Origin: Taxawa tesnikishii (nom. ined.)
Taxonomy: Eukaryota; Ascomycota; Dothideomycetes; Dothideales
Assembly: GCA_030247885.1 (NCBI GenBank)
Contig: JAPDRO010000025.1
Coordinates: forward strand, 62,001-126,000
Direction: 5' to 3'
DNA: 64,000 bases
A model generated the notes under the pieces. The model did not search any database and was not told the origin of the DNA. It saw only the letters and a list, made by a program, of their open reading frames with translations. Shown piece by piece: positions 54,331-64,000 of this stretch. The position numbers and the translations under genes are program-made. Position 1 is the stretch's first letter, and every line of letters begins with the position of its first letter.

Positions 54331-55821
54331 GTTCTGGCTTTGGAGGGGCGGTATGCGGACTGGGATGATGTTTTTTGGGGGATGGAGGTAGGAGTTTTCG
54401 TTGCGATGGAATGAGATACAGGGGACTCGGCCTCTTTACTGCCCATTGGTGCATCTTGGTGTTCCCCTTGAATCCTCTGCGAATGACCAACGGGAATGCT
54501 GATCGTTTTCAATGAACATCGAGAACGCAGCATATCCTATTCCTTTTCGTAACCCCATGACTGGCATGGTACAATGGTGTTGGCTCTGTGTCTGGCGTAA
54601 GCATAGTCGCAGCAGGAACCTCTCAGCACGCCTAATTCACCGCCTGGCTTAGGGTGGTAGAACGGGGTTTATGTTCGAGATTTTGTACTTCTCAACCTCA
54701 TGGAAAGCTGTAACAACGCAAGGGGCGGCCCGAAATCGCCTTTGGAATGGACATGATGGATGAGTACGACATCCCGTTGATTGACATAAGCTCCAAGCTG
54801 GTCTTCGAAGGGAGTTTAGGAACTTGTGTAGTAACGATGTCCCTTCGGCAACCAGGTTGTGCGTTCTAGGTGACCCTAGAACTTGAGGTCAATAGCCTGT
54901 GAAGTGGGGTTGAAGTAGTTCATGTGGGACTGGACCACAGGGAAGATGGATAGTTAGTGAAGTATTACAAAGCAATAAGAACGCGAGTCTGCCTAGATTT
55001 CAGTCACAGTCATGAAGCGGACACAAATCTTCGTCGCACTCTCTTTTGCCGCGGACGAGCTTGGGATAGGCAGTAACCTGACATAACAGAACATAACAGC
55101 ACCTAACAGCATCTTGTACTTCAGCTTCTATGCTTCAATATCTCGTTAGGTTGAACCCGCACACAAACATGGTAGTGGGAGGATCATGAACGCCTCCACC
55201 CAGCCGGTCTTGAGTCGGGCTTGGCCTTTCGCAGGAGCAATGTCAGAGATTGCATCCGTCCACACCATGGACACTTGGTTTGCTGTTGTTGGAAGAAAAG
55301 AAACCCACCGCGAAGAGGACACCAAGACCCGACACAGCAGATAGCTTCAAATCTCATCGTACTTTTCGGATTGCCAAGCGGGCGCGTCCACGGCTATGGT
55401 CCGTCCAACATGCCCAGCAACACCGTCTCTGCGTAGTCGCCGATGATCTGATTAGATTTTCACGTCTCTATACATCATCACGCATGTGATGGCTTGAAAT
55501 GGTGGCATTTGGTAGGTAGCCCGACTTCGCATCGCGCAGCACCGACTTCGCGACGTTGTTTAGCTCCGGCCAAGACGCTCGTTTATGCCTGTTACTGCCT
55601 CTTCGGGAGTTGGGCGGGCAGCAAAACTAACAGGAGGCGTTCCTTGGCGGCTTGGAGCGTGAAGAGAAATTGTATCACTGATGATCTGATAAGCATTTAT
55701 TCACCTCGTCCCCTACTCTGCCCTGCGCATATCTGATCTGTTGGACCTGCTTCTCCTGCAAAGAATTTTTGACTTCTGTTTGATTGCCGTTTGGCTCTGC
55801 TGTCCTACACGATCGGCCAGG
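54331..55821. other. Intergenic, siderophore transporter promoter
   Basis: 1.5 kb upstream of the second siderophore transporter. It contains SreA-type sites (separate entry) and an AACATAACAG repeat near 55083-55110. Short frames only; none called. Confidence 0.6.
55446..55739. promoter_or_regulatory. SreA-type GATA sites upstream of siderophore transporter
   Basis: ATCTGATAA at 55684-55692 is a perfect match to the ATCWGATAA element of SreA-type iron repressors, 130 bp before the ATG. Near matches ATCTGATTA (55446-55454) and ATCTGATCT (55731-55739) lie on either side. The gene downstream belongs to the classic regulon of this repressor, which supports function; binding is inferred. Confidence 0.6.
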
Positions 55822-57680
55822 ATGGAGGAGCGCAAGGACGTCGCAAGACCCTTTCCGCCTGTCGAGCATGACGACAACGGATCCCAGGTCTACTTGACGG
55901 GGAGAAGAGCCCCGGCGTTGCACGTATCGAAGCTCTTGCTGCTCACCTCACTACCTTTGATCGCGTCTTTCTCTACATCGGCGTCTTCATCATCGCTTAT
56001 TCCTATTCGCTGGATGGAACTATCCGCTACACCTACCAGGTGAGCATCTAGCTCTCACGCATCGGTTGTCGTTTTGCTAACACAGCCAAGGCTACTGCTC
56101 TGGCCAGCTACTCAACTCATTCCCTCATCGCCACTGTCAACACCGTCCGGACCGTTATCGCTGCAGCCGCTCAGCCAACTGCCGCCAAGATCGCAGATGT
56201 CTTTGGCCGTGTCGAGCTTGTCCTCGTCTCCATATTCTTCTACGTTCTAGGTACAATCGTCGAGGCCTCTGCTAGCGGAGTTGAAGGCTTCTGTGCTGGA
56301 GCCATTCTTTACCAGATTGGCTACACCGCCGTCATCCTGCTGGTCGAGGTAATCGTCGCCGATTGTTCCTCTCTTCGTTCGCGTCTCTTCTTCTCCTTCA
56401 TTCCCGCAACACCTTTCATCATCAACACATGGGTGAGTGGTGATGTGGCGGCGGCTGTGCTCGCAGCAACCACCTGGCGATGGGGTATTGGCATGTGGTG
56501 CATCATCTACCCCGTCAGTGCCATCCCGGTCCTCACGGCGCTCCTCATTGCCCACCGCCGAGCAAAGAAGGCCGGCGCTCTCATCAACTACAAAACTCCC
56601 TACCAAATGTACGGTGCCAAGCGCATGGCCGTCGCACTCTTCTGGCAACTCGACGTTATCGGAATCATCCTCATGATCGCCGTCTTCGCCCTCATCCTCA
56701 CGCCCCTCACGACCGCTGGAGGCTTTGCATACCAGTGGAGAAGTGCGCACATCATCGCCCCCATCGTGATCGGCATCTGCTGCATCCCCGCCTTCGTCAT
56801 CTGGGAGACGCGCTGCGAGCACCCACTCGTGCCCTTCCACCTCCTCAAGGACCGCGCCGTCTGGGGCGCTCTCGGCATCGCCTGGATGGTCAATTTCGCC
56901 TGGTACCTACAAGGCGACTACCTCTACACCGTCCTCTCGGTCGCCTTCGACGAATCCGTCAAATCTGCAACCCGCATCACATCGCTCTACAGCTTCGTCT
57001 CCGTCATCACCGGCACGCTTCTCGGCCTGCTCGTGCGCTTCAAAACGCCGTACCTCAAACCCTACATCATCTTCGGCGTGTGCATGTTCCTCGTCGCCTT
57101 CGGCCTGCTGATCGAATACCGCGGTGGGGCGGGCGGCCAGAGCCATGCTGGCGTCATCGGCGCGCAATGCCTCCTCGGTTTCGGCGGTGGGTTCTTCACC
57201 TACCCGGCACAGAACAGCATCCAGGCGGCCACGAAACACGAACACGTGGCCATTGTCACGGGCATCTACCTCGCCACCTACAACATCGGATCCGCGTTCG
57301 GCGGCACCGTTTCCGGCGCCATCTGGACGCAGGTCTTGCCTTCTCAGCTCGCCACCCGCCTCGGTCAGGTCAGCACCAATGCCACGCTGGCGACGACGGC
57401 GTACGGAGACCCCTTTGTGTTTATTGCCGAGTACCCGGTCGGAACGCCAGAGCGGACCGCGGTCGTAGACGCGTACCAGCACACGCAGAAGTTGCTGTGC
57501 ATCACGGGCATCTGTCTCTGTGTGCCGTTGTTGCTTTTCGCGCTCTGCTTGAGGAATCCGAGACTGGGCAAGGAGCAGAGTTTGCCAGATGCGGAGAAGA
57601 GCACGCATTCCATGGAGTCGGACGAGGTGGGCGTGCATGCAAAGGAGACCAAGAGCGGACTGTGGAGGAGACTGTTTTGA
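55822..57680 (+). CDS. MFS siderophore-iron transporter (SIT/ARN family, one frame break)
   Basis: Two exons, 55822-56039 and 56091-57680, with a 51-nt intron (donor GTGAGC). 602 residues if one G is added to the G4 run at 55899-55902; without it the N-terminal frame stops after about 73 codons. SIT marks: '[18 protein letters not shown]' at helix 1, '[20 protein letters not shown]' in loop 2-3, '[20 protein letters not shown]', '[20 protein letters not shown]', '[20 protein letters not shown]', '[20 protein letters not shown]' and the late loop '[20 protein letters not shown]'. Fourteen helices expected. Imports a ferric siderophore by proton symport; substrate not predictable. It is only distantly similar to the transporter at 8.4-10.4 kb, so not a recent duplicate. 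Confidence 0.87.
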
Positions 57681-58302
57681 GGAAGGGTCGGCGAGTGCCG
57701 GAAATGTGAGGGCAGTTGCTGCTTGTGTGATCTGTACAGTACAACCGCTGAACGAACCATAGCTAATACCGTGATATTTTTTTCCTTCTTTATCGTGTCG
57801 CGTATTATGTTTCTATCGCTTGCATTTCTGCATGCTCATACTCCCGCTGCGGTGTTCTCACTTTCTCCGTTCCTCAGTTCACGAGACGATGCTCATAGTC
57901 AATGTTGACGCTGTGAGACGATGCCACAGCCCCAGGCTTCGATCGAGGCTTGCGCGCTGCATGAGAGCCGGGAGCAGTGAGGCGGGAAGCGAGGAGAGGA
58001 GAATTGGCTAGATATGTCCCTCCCCCTCAACCACAATAACAGAGGCGAGTGAAACAAGCGCACTGGTAGATTCGCTTCTGTTGCATCTATATCCGTGTGA
58101 ACAGCAGTCTCCATCAATCCGTAAAAGTGGACAAATGACGGCGGCCCGGCTATACTCGTACAAACCAACCCATTCGTGATCATTCCTTGTCGGTTCCAAG
58201 AATGCTGTACACCGTACAAACCCAACCATGAACCCATGACTCGTATGCCCGCAACAGAAATTTTCTCCAAGGAAAGAGGGGGTATCAATCATCCAGCATC
58301 AC
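57681..58302. other. Intergenic, convergent 3' ends
   Basis: 622 bp between the 3' ends of the siderophore transporter and the DUF4112 gene. Nothing supported. Confidence 0.6.
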
Positions 58303-59277
58303 TCATCGTCGCCCGTTCACGATCGTGCCAGTCTCCTGGTCGTCGTAACCCCTGTCCGGTCGTGGAGGTTGTCTAGGCGCCGCCTCACCTCTCTCCACAT
58401 CCGTCCCCCTCTTTGCACTACCGCCTCTGATCCCGCTGAACCAACCACCACCACCCGCACGCCCCTCATCCCTAGTCCTCGCCGGTTCAGGTCTCCGAAC
58501 GCGATCGGCACGATCCTGCTCACGGATGAAAGCGCGCCTCTCGTCTTCCTCGTCGCTGTAGTCTTCATACGCAGTCGCGGGCGCAGGCTCCCAACCGTGG
58601 ATACCAGACGCCCTCTTCTGCTTCCTCGTGCTCTCCTCGGCCTCCACAACCGCCCTGGGCTTGTACGCGGCATCCAGCCTCTTCTCCAGCAGGCGCACGT
58701 TGCGCGTGTTGGCCTTGAACGCCGCATCGGCCAGGTCTCCAAGCAAGGGAACAAAGCCGACGAGCAAGTCGATGACGCAGTTCACGTACATGCGACTCTG
58801 GGTCGTCGCGTCCAGTCCGCAGGAGACGGTGGCGCAGTATCGGACCAACGCGACGGCGAGCAGGAAGTCGGCAAAGTCTCCGACTCCGGGGATGATGCCG
58901 AGCACGGAGGACCAGCCGAAGCGGATGCCGAACAGGTTGAAGAGACACATGTCCAGGCGGTAGCTGCGCTTGCGCATCTTGGCCAGGATCAGGGCGTCGT
59001 TTTCGGGGATGTAGGCGGGGATTTGCTTCTTGACCTTCTTGTGCTTGCCGGGGCGTTTGGGGTCGTCGATGTACATGAAGTAGGGGTCCTGTGGTGCTGG
59101 TTAGCAGACGGAGAGAAAGAGGACAGACGGGTGGGATGGGGGTTGGAGTGGAGTGGAGTGGAGTGGATGGGAATAGAAGAGACGTACGGTATCACCGGCG
59201 GGATCCTTGTGCTGGTATTGCTTCAGCTGCTTCTTGAGCAGGTGGTTTGCTGCGAACTTTCCGATTGCGGCGGCCAT
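58303..59277 (-). CDS. DUF4112-domain membrane protein
   Basis: Two exons on the minus strand, 59277-59188 and 59088-58303; the 99-nt intron (donor GTACGT) is phase 0 and carries a GGAGT repeat. 291 residues. The first exon encodes 'MAAAIGKFAANHLLKKQLKQ'. The DUF4112 core follows: 'FGIRFGWSSVLGIIPGVGDF', 'FLLAVALVRYCATVS', 'CVIDLLVGFVPLLGDLADAA' and 'ANTRNVRLLEKRL', with two hydrophobic stretches likely in a membrane. The last 120 residues are charged, rich in Arg, Glu, Gly and Pro, and probably disordered. The domain is found across fungi and bacteria with no settled function. No frame break. Confidence 0.88.
59145..59164. repeat. GGAGT pentamer repeat
   Basis: Four perfect GGAGT copies inside the intron of the DUF4112 gene. 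Confidence 0.85.
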
Positions 59278-59539
59278 GATGAAGGTAATTGGAGTTGTTG
59301 CGGGAGGAGTGAGATAGGATGGCTACACCAGAGTGTTGTGCAAAGGTGAGTTCTGAGAAACCGGTCTTCAGAATGCGGACCTCTTTTTAAGAAGGCTTTC
59401 GGGTTGTCTCTGGCAGAAAATAGTGAGGGTGCTGCTGCGTTGGGACAGGAATGCTCGATTGGCTTGCAGCGCTTGTCGCGAAGCCGCTACGAAACAGCGT
59501 CTCAGACAGGCGCGCTGGCTATGAATAGCAGGCGCCGGA

Positions 59540-59574
<35 letters not shown>

Positions 59575-60048
59575 AGAAGGGTGAACGAGGGATGACGGGT
59601 GCGGATGCAATAGACAGCAGGAGACGACGGGTGTGTTATATGAGTGTTTGAGGGCAGATGCATCGCGTCTAGATTTCTTGCTTTCCATATGACAGCACAG
59701 CACGTCGCGCGTCATAGCGAGAATCGTGGATGCACTGCCACATCGCCACACGTCAAACGCCGGATGCCACGCGCCAGACGCCACACTATGTGGCTCATCG
59801 GGACTAACCTAGTGGCATATGGTGCATACGGTGTATCTGGCAAGCACAGCCGGGCCGGTCGTAGCCAAGTGAAGCTCAGCTTGTCGCTGATCTGCGTCGT
59901 GGAGATACATACAACCAAGGCACGGGGAGAGAGCAGACCACGTATTATGACCCTGCTGTTCATTCGAGCACGACTCTTTACACGCCAATTCACCATATCC
60001 TCCTGCCGCCAGCGAGTGTTGATCCGGTCACTCTCCCTTCCGCGCAGC
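59278..60048. other. Intergenic, divergent promoter region
   Basis: 771 bp between the DUF4112 and PTM1 starts, which diverge. It holds a CTG microsatellite (separate entry). Nothing else supported. Confidence 0.6.
59542..59574. repeat. (CTG)11 microsatellite
   Basis: Eleven perfect CTG trinucleotides between two divergent genes, about 265 bp upstream of the DUF4112 start; not in a supported coding frame. Confidence 0.9.
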
Positions 60049-61863
60049 ATGCCGACATGGATGCAGCTATGCGCGCTGCTGCTGATGCAGCTCCTGGCCG
60101 TGAGCGCAGCTGAAGTTCAGATAGTACGTAAACCACGCATAAGACACTGCTGTAACGTGTTCTGACACTACCCCCTGCAGGACCAAAAAGAACAGAACCG
60201 GCAACAATGCTCGGGCATGTACAGTCGCAAGAGCTGGGGAGGCAGCGTCGACCCCTTCATCCTCACCAAGTTCGTCAAGCCGGACAACATCCCCGAAGAC
60301 CAAGATCCCGTCGTATCGTTAGTCCTGTTCGAATGGAGGGATAAGGACTTTGTGGGCAAGCCCGTCGCCCCGGACTCGCTGGACGTTAGTTACGTGAAAG
60401 ACGGAGGGAAGATACAAGGCTGATACCAGCACACAGCGAGCCTACATCTGTGACGCCGCCAACATCGAAGCGAAGCTCTGCAATGCCACCGAAGAGGGCA
60501 GTTTCATCCTCTCCGACAACTCCGACAGCTCGCGCCTCCACATCATCTCACAAGCCATCCATCTCAAGGACCCGCCCGCGATAAACTACCCCATCAGGTC
60601 GACGGGCTACTACTGCGTCGGCACCTACGGTTACAGCGCAGACGAGTACAAGGCCGTCGTCGAATTCCGCAATGCCTACGGCGAGCTGCCCGCCGCCCAG
60701 ATCGCCAAACTGCCCTTCTACGGCGCCCTGACCATCGTATACGCCCTCATGAGCGCCGGCTGGGGTTCCTATATTTCCAGAACCGGCGCGACATCCTGCC
60801 AGTGCAGAACTACATCACCGCCATCCTCGTCTTCCTCGTCGTCGAGATCTTCATGACCTGGCTCTTCTACGACTTCCAGAACCGCCACGGCCTGAACACG
60901 GGCGCCAAGGCACTGCTCATTGTCGTGAGCGTGCTGTCGGCGGGCAGGAATTCCTTCTCCTTCTTCTTGTTGTTGATCGTGTGCATGGGCTACGGCGTCG
61001 TGAAGCCGAGTCTGGGCAAGACCATGGTCGTGGTCCGATGGCTCGCTATCACGCACTTTGTCTTCGGCGTCATCTACGCCATCGCCTCGCTCTCGCTGAC
61101 TCCGGAATCCGCCGGCCCGCTCGTGCTGCTCGTCGTTCTCCCCCTCGCCGGCACGCTTACGGCTTTCTACGTCTGGACACTGAATAGCTTGAACGCGACA
61201 ATGAAGGATCTAGTCGAGCGCAAACAGACGGTGAAAGCTGGCATGTACCGCAAGCTCTGGTGGTGCATCCTGCTCTCCATCGTCGTCATCTTCGTCTTCT
61301 TCTTCGTGAATTCATGGACCTTTGCGGGCCAGAGCGATGAGGACTTCGTGCCCAACCACTGGTCCACTCGGTGGTTCATCCTGGATGGCTGGCTCAACCT
61401 GGTCTATCTGGCCGACGTGGCGTTCGTGGCTTGGCTCTGGAGGCCGACGGCCAACAACCGCCGCTTCGCCATGAGTGATGAGGTACGTTTTGCATTCCCT
61501 CCCTACCACCAGCCCCACCAAATGGAAGAGGCCAGGCGTGCTCACTGACGCAAACAGATCGCACAAGACGACGAGGGCTTCGAGATCGCCTCCGTACGCA
61601 ACAGCTTCGAGCTCGACGACGACGAACTCGGCACGCCCAAACCGCCTGCATACGATGCGCCCCGCGGCAGCAATCGCGACGCTTCGAGCAACAATCGTGA
61701 CGCGAGTCCCTTGCCCGCGCCTATACCGACCAAGCCGACGCCGCTGCCGAGGGAGAGTCTGGATGGGGAGACCATCTTTGCCGTGGGCGACGAGGGCGAC
61801 AGGTGGAGCGACAGCGAAGGGGATGACGAGGAACGGAAGGGGTTGACGGGGAAGAGGGATTGA
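60049..61863 (+). CDS. PTM1: PTM1/GPR107-type seven-transmembrane protein (one frame break)
   Basis: Four exons: 60049-60123, 60181-60384, 60437-61482 and 61558-61863. About 543 residues after adding one G to the G4 run at 60762-60765 in exon 3. Signal peptide 'MPTWMQLCALLLMQLLAVSA'; a lumenal domain with 'CSGMYSRKSWGGSVDPFI', 'YICDAANIEAKLC' and 'GYYCVGTYGY' (Cys pairs of the Ptm1 ectodomain); then seven helices ('FYGALTIVYALM', 'NYITAILVFLVVEIFMTWLF', 'FSFFLLLIVCMGYGVVKPSL' with the GYGVVKP signature, 'VVVRWLAITHFVFGVIY', 'WWCILLSIVVIFVFFFVNSW') and an acidic cytosolic tail. The family sits in Golgi and vesicle membranes. The 52-nt second intron has donor GTTAGT and branch CTGAT; it explains what might otherwise look like a frameshift. 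Stop 61861-61863. Confidence 0.87.
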
Positions 61864-62885
61864 TGATGGGGGTCGATGTCACCCTCGAGAGCAAAAAATG
61901 AAGGGGAGCCGGGCGAACCAGGGTTCATATGGGGATCTTTGCATTGGATGAGCGTTTTTGTATAGTACGTGACACCTTCTTTTTTCTTCGTCCTATCATG
62001 CTCTTCTCTGGCTTGGACTAAGCGTCCACTGGCCGTCGTCGGGACACAGCGTCAAAGATTTTGGTGGGGTTTGTTGCAGAGGGATATTGCCTGTTAGGTT
62101 ACACATGAGTTTCAAAACCGCGGGGATCTCGAAACAGCCCGGCGTTGATGCTATGCAATCCCCTTTTGACGGCCAGCAGGGCGCTGATGGACAGGCAACT
62201 GAACGGGGCGGCCATGCATTACGCCGCCGAATGCGCTGAGTATCGCGCATGGAACCAATGCAATATTGCTCGCGACTAGCTTCGTGTCAGGCCATGGGTA
62301 ACAATGCGTGACAGTAGCACACAAGATGGTCACGCTAGACGGGGATGCATCGTCTCTGTGCCAATGAGCGGTGCCTGCGAACCTTGGCTAGAGTATTGAC
62401 ATCTGAACGACCTTCCGTCGGTGATTTTCCATCTTGTCGGTCCTGCTGTAACCACGTTGCGGTAAGAATCTTGGGCGACTGCGACGACGTCAACCTGCTC
62501 AAGCGAGATAGGTTCAGACGAGAGGTTCGTGACCGAGGACGTGCAACCACTCTCGAACGCGTCCAATTCACGCGGAGGAATATTTTCGGTGCATTGGTCT
62601 TCCCGAACCCAGTAGTCTGGTGGACAAGCCATCAAAAATTTTTGTCACGTATCTGGAAAAGAAACTTGCGAGGCCCCACTACCTAGAAGGAGTTCGGAAA
62701 ACCAAGAGTGAATCACTCGAGTCATGCCGACAAGGGTGTGGATTGGTCAAGGATGTCACGCAGAGGAGGTATGATGAGCTCCTACATGAATGGTCTTCGT
62801 GACTAGCAACCACACGTCTACCCTAATCCGCCAGTGCTGGCAGCCCCAAACACTTTCTTACTCTCCTAATCAAAATCCCTATCTT
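61864..62885. other. Intergenic
   Basis: About 1 kb after PTM1. A minus-strand frame at 62330-62635 (101 codons) has protein-like composition but no recognisable domain, so I leave it uncalled. It may be further decayed sequence, like the remnant that follows. Confidence 0.5.
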
Positions 62886-63242
62886 TCATATTCTCAACCC
62901 CAGCCAGGCCTTGGCCACAGTCTCCAGCTCTGGGTTCAGCTACTCATCATCGACGCTAGCCGTGGCATCAAATCCATGTTCACCCGGCCTGATAACCAGA
63001 CGAATTCCATCTGGCCCTTGCTTCTCTCCAAGGATCTCCACAAACCGCTTTGAGTACTCGGTCGGCACGGCACTATCTTCGCTGCCGTGCTTCACGATGA
63101 CTGCTCGGTGCTCAAAGGCGTGCATGTCACCGAGAGGCAAGGATGGAAGTATAATGCATAACAGGCCATCCGGTCTGTCCTCGTTTGTTTCTTCTTCAGA
63201 CAACCAATCTCTCGCATATATCTTGGGGGCATGCTTGCCGGA
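62886..63242 (-). pseudogene. Alpha/beta hydrolase C-terminal remnant with in-frame stop
   Basis: Only the last third of an alpha/beta hydrolase (hormone-sensitive-lipase-like group) is visible on the minus strand. It reads 'HAPKIYARDWLSEEE', then 'AVIVKHGSEDSAVPTEYSKR' (the Asp region of the triad), 'IRLVIRPGEHGFD' (the catalytic His) and, after an in-frame TAG at 62940-62942, 'LNPELETVAKAWLGLRI' to a TGA at 62886-62888. The TAG sits where a Trp is expected in the phrase VDDE-W. The N terminus with the HGG and GDSAG motifs is not found in the 600 bp upstream. So this is a 5'-deleted relic with a nonsense change. The stop is a substitution, unlike the indels elsewhere in the window. Confidence 0.7.
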
Positions 63243-63854
63243 CTGAGCGTAGCAGCGTGATGCTAGTCAACATATCAAGAGTAGACTTGAATTATACAAA
63301 CATCTCGAGTGCTGTGTGTATACCACTGCTGATGCCCCTACAGACCTACGTCCAGAAGTGTTGGCGTGGGGATTGGGATCTGATCAAGCATCGTACAGGA
63401 ACTTAGACCGACCGAGGCCGCTGCTTACAAAAACAACGGAATCCTTGCGCGCATACGCCATCCGGCCTAAATCGCCGTATACAGGTCCCCTCAAGGTCCT
63501 TCAGACGTCTGATTGGTCGAGACGCTCGGGCGCCGCTTGGCGGATAAGGTACCATACATGACCGTCCGCTCTTCTCCATACTCCAACAACGTCTACCGCG
63601 AGGAACCCCGCTCTGTTTCTCCAACATTATTAAGCCTGGAAATGGCAATGTAAAACGCCATACTGTGGATGGTATTTAAAGGATAAGTATCCGGCTGGTA
63701 GGATTGTTAGTTTTCCTATCGTTCATTCAAACCCAGACTACCTTTTCTGCTAATCAACCACTCTCTATTAACCCGTCAGAGAACGTGTTCTCCATTTTTG
63801 TTCCCTTTGAACTGATCATCCTTGCCCAACACATCTCTCGTACCTCGTCCGAGG
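63243..63854. other. Intergenic, promoter of the right-edge gene
   Basis: 612 bp upstream of the NmrA-like gene. A TATA-like TATTTAAA lies at 63673-63680, about 180 bp before the ATG. No other gene supported; the missing front of the hydrolase relic is not here. Confidence 0.55.
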
Positions 63855-64000
63855 ATGTCAGAGATCAAGAACGTCGCAGTCGTCGGTGTAAGTCTTGCCG
63901 CACCATCACAACTGCATTGGCACCAGAGCGGGAGAAGAACCACGAACCACGGATACAAATACTAACCACAATCCCCTCAGGCCTCCGGCACACTCGGCCC
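63855..64000 (+). CDS. NmrA-like / NAD(P)-binding protein, 5' end only
   Basis: Exon 1 is 63855-63887 (ATG to GGT), donor GTAAGT; a 93-nt intron ends with CCCCTCAG at 63980; exon 2 starts at 63981 and runs off the window. The spliced start reads 'MSEIKNVAVVGASGTLGP', the beta-alpha-beta turn of a Rossmann fold with the G-x-x-G-x-x-G motif of atypical short-chain dehydrogenases (NmrA, isoflavone-reductase-like, PCBER). Only 18 residues are seen, so the exact group is open. The phase-0 splice inside the glycine loop is clean. A TATA-like box lies about 180 bp upstream. Confidence 0.75.

Noticed and set aside
56480-57709. 409-codon open frame overlapping the second siderophore transporter on the same strand
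   Set aside because: Arg- and His-rich composition typical of the +1 frame of a GC-rich membrane-protein gene; the transporter frame explains the region.
60385-60436. Possible frame break in PTM1 after SLD
   Set aside because: A 52-nt intron with donor GTTAGT, branch CTGAT and acceptor CACAG gives a continuous phase-0 frame, so no error need be assumed.
62330-62635. 101-codon minus-strand frame with protein-like composition
   Set aside because: No start context, domain or splice partner; next to a relic gene, so possibly decayed sequence, but not supportable as a gene.
1-64000. CRISPR arrays, rRNA, tRNA genes and intact transposons
   Set aside because: No spaced direct repeats, no recognised tRNA box pattern and no transposase or reverse-transcriptase frame seen by eye; a tRNA scan would be decisive for small RNA genes.

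Overview
The window is nuclear DNA of a filamentous ascomycete, most likely a Dothideomycete-type fungus (class inferred, species not determined). The grounds are short GT-AG introns (about 47-99 nt, one of 253 nt), compact genes on both strands, and fungus-only families: a HET-domain protein, two rhodopsin-domain membrane proteins, siderophore transporters, an Atg16 of filamentous-fungus length and a Ptm1-type receptor. I place 29 gene models. Two run off the window edges and one is a remnant. No CRISPR array, rRNA, recognisable tRNA or intact transposon was seen.

Layout. 0-13 kb: an uncharacterised Cys-motif gene (cut at the left edge), an Mpv17/PMP22 membrane protein, a large SprT-like protein with a degenerate catalytic motif, a siderophore transporter and a conserved unknown. 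13.8-26.5 kb: RNA polymerase III subunit C53/RPC4, an alpha/beta hydrolase, a catalase-fold protein, a HET protein, a rhodopsin-domain protein, a GNAT acetyltransferase and an APC permease. 27.7-31 kb: two tandem paralogous C2H2 zinc-finger genes. 31-45 kb is a housekeeping block: CDT2, RRP5, an IRS4-type EH protein and DNA ligase IV, arranged as divergent pairs. 45-48 kb: a divergent pair that reads as the thymine-to-uracil salvage route (isoorotate decarboxylase and thymine dioxygenase) around a promoter with GATA sites. 48-64 kb: a secreted HbpS/GlcG-like protein, ATG16, a second rhodopsin-domain protein, PMP3, a second siderophore transporter with a perfect SreA-type site, a DUF4112 protein, PTM1, a hydrolase remnant and the 5' end of an NmrA-like gene.

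A strong feature of this sequence is a series of about 22 one- or two-base frame breaks, nearly all single-base losses in short homopolymers, inside otherwise well conserved genes, including ones essential in yeast (RRP5, RPC53). They look like base-calling or assembly errors, not gene decay. Gene models at 13.8-18.6, 24.6-31, 34-44.9, 46.6-47.8, 55.8-57.7 and 60-61.9 kb need the breaks corrected before the proteins can be read; the positions are given in each entry.
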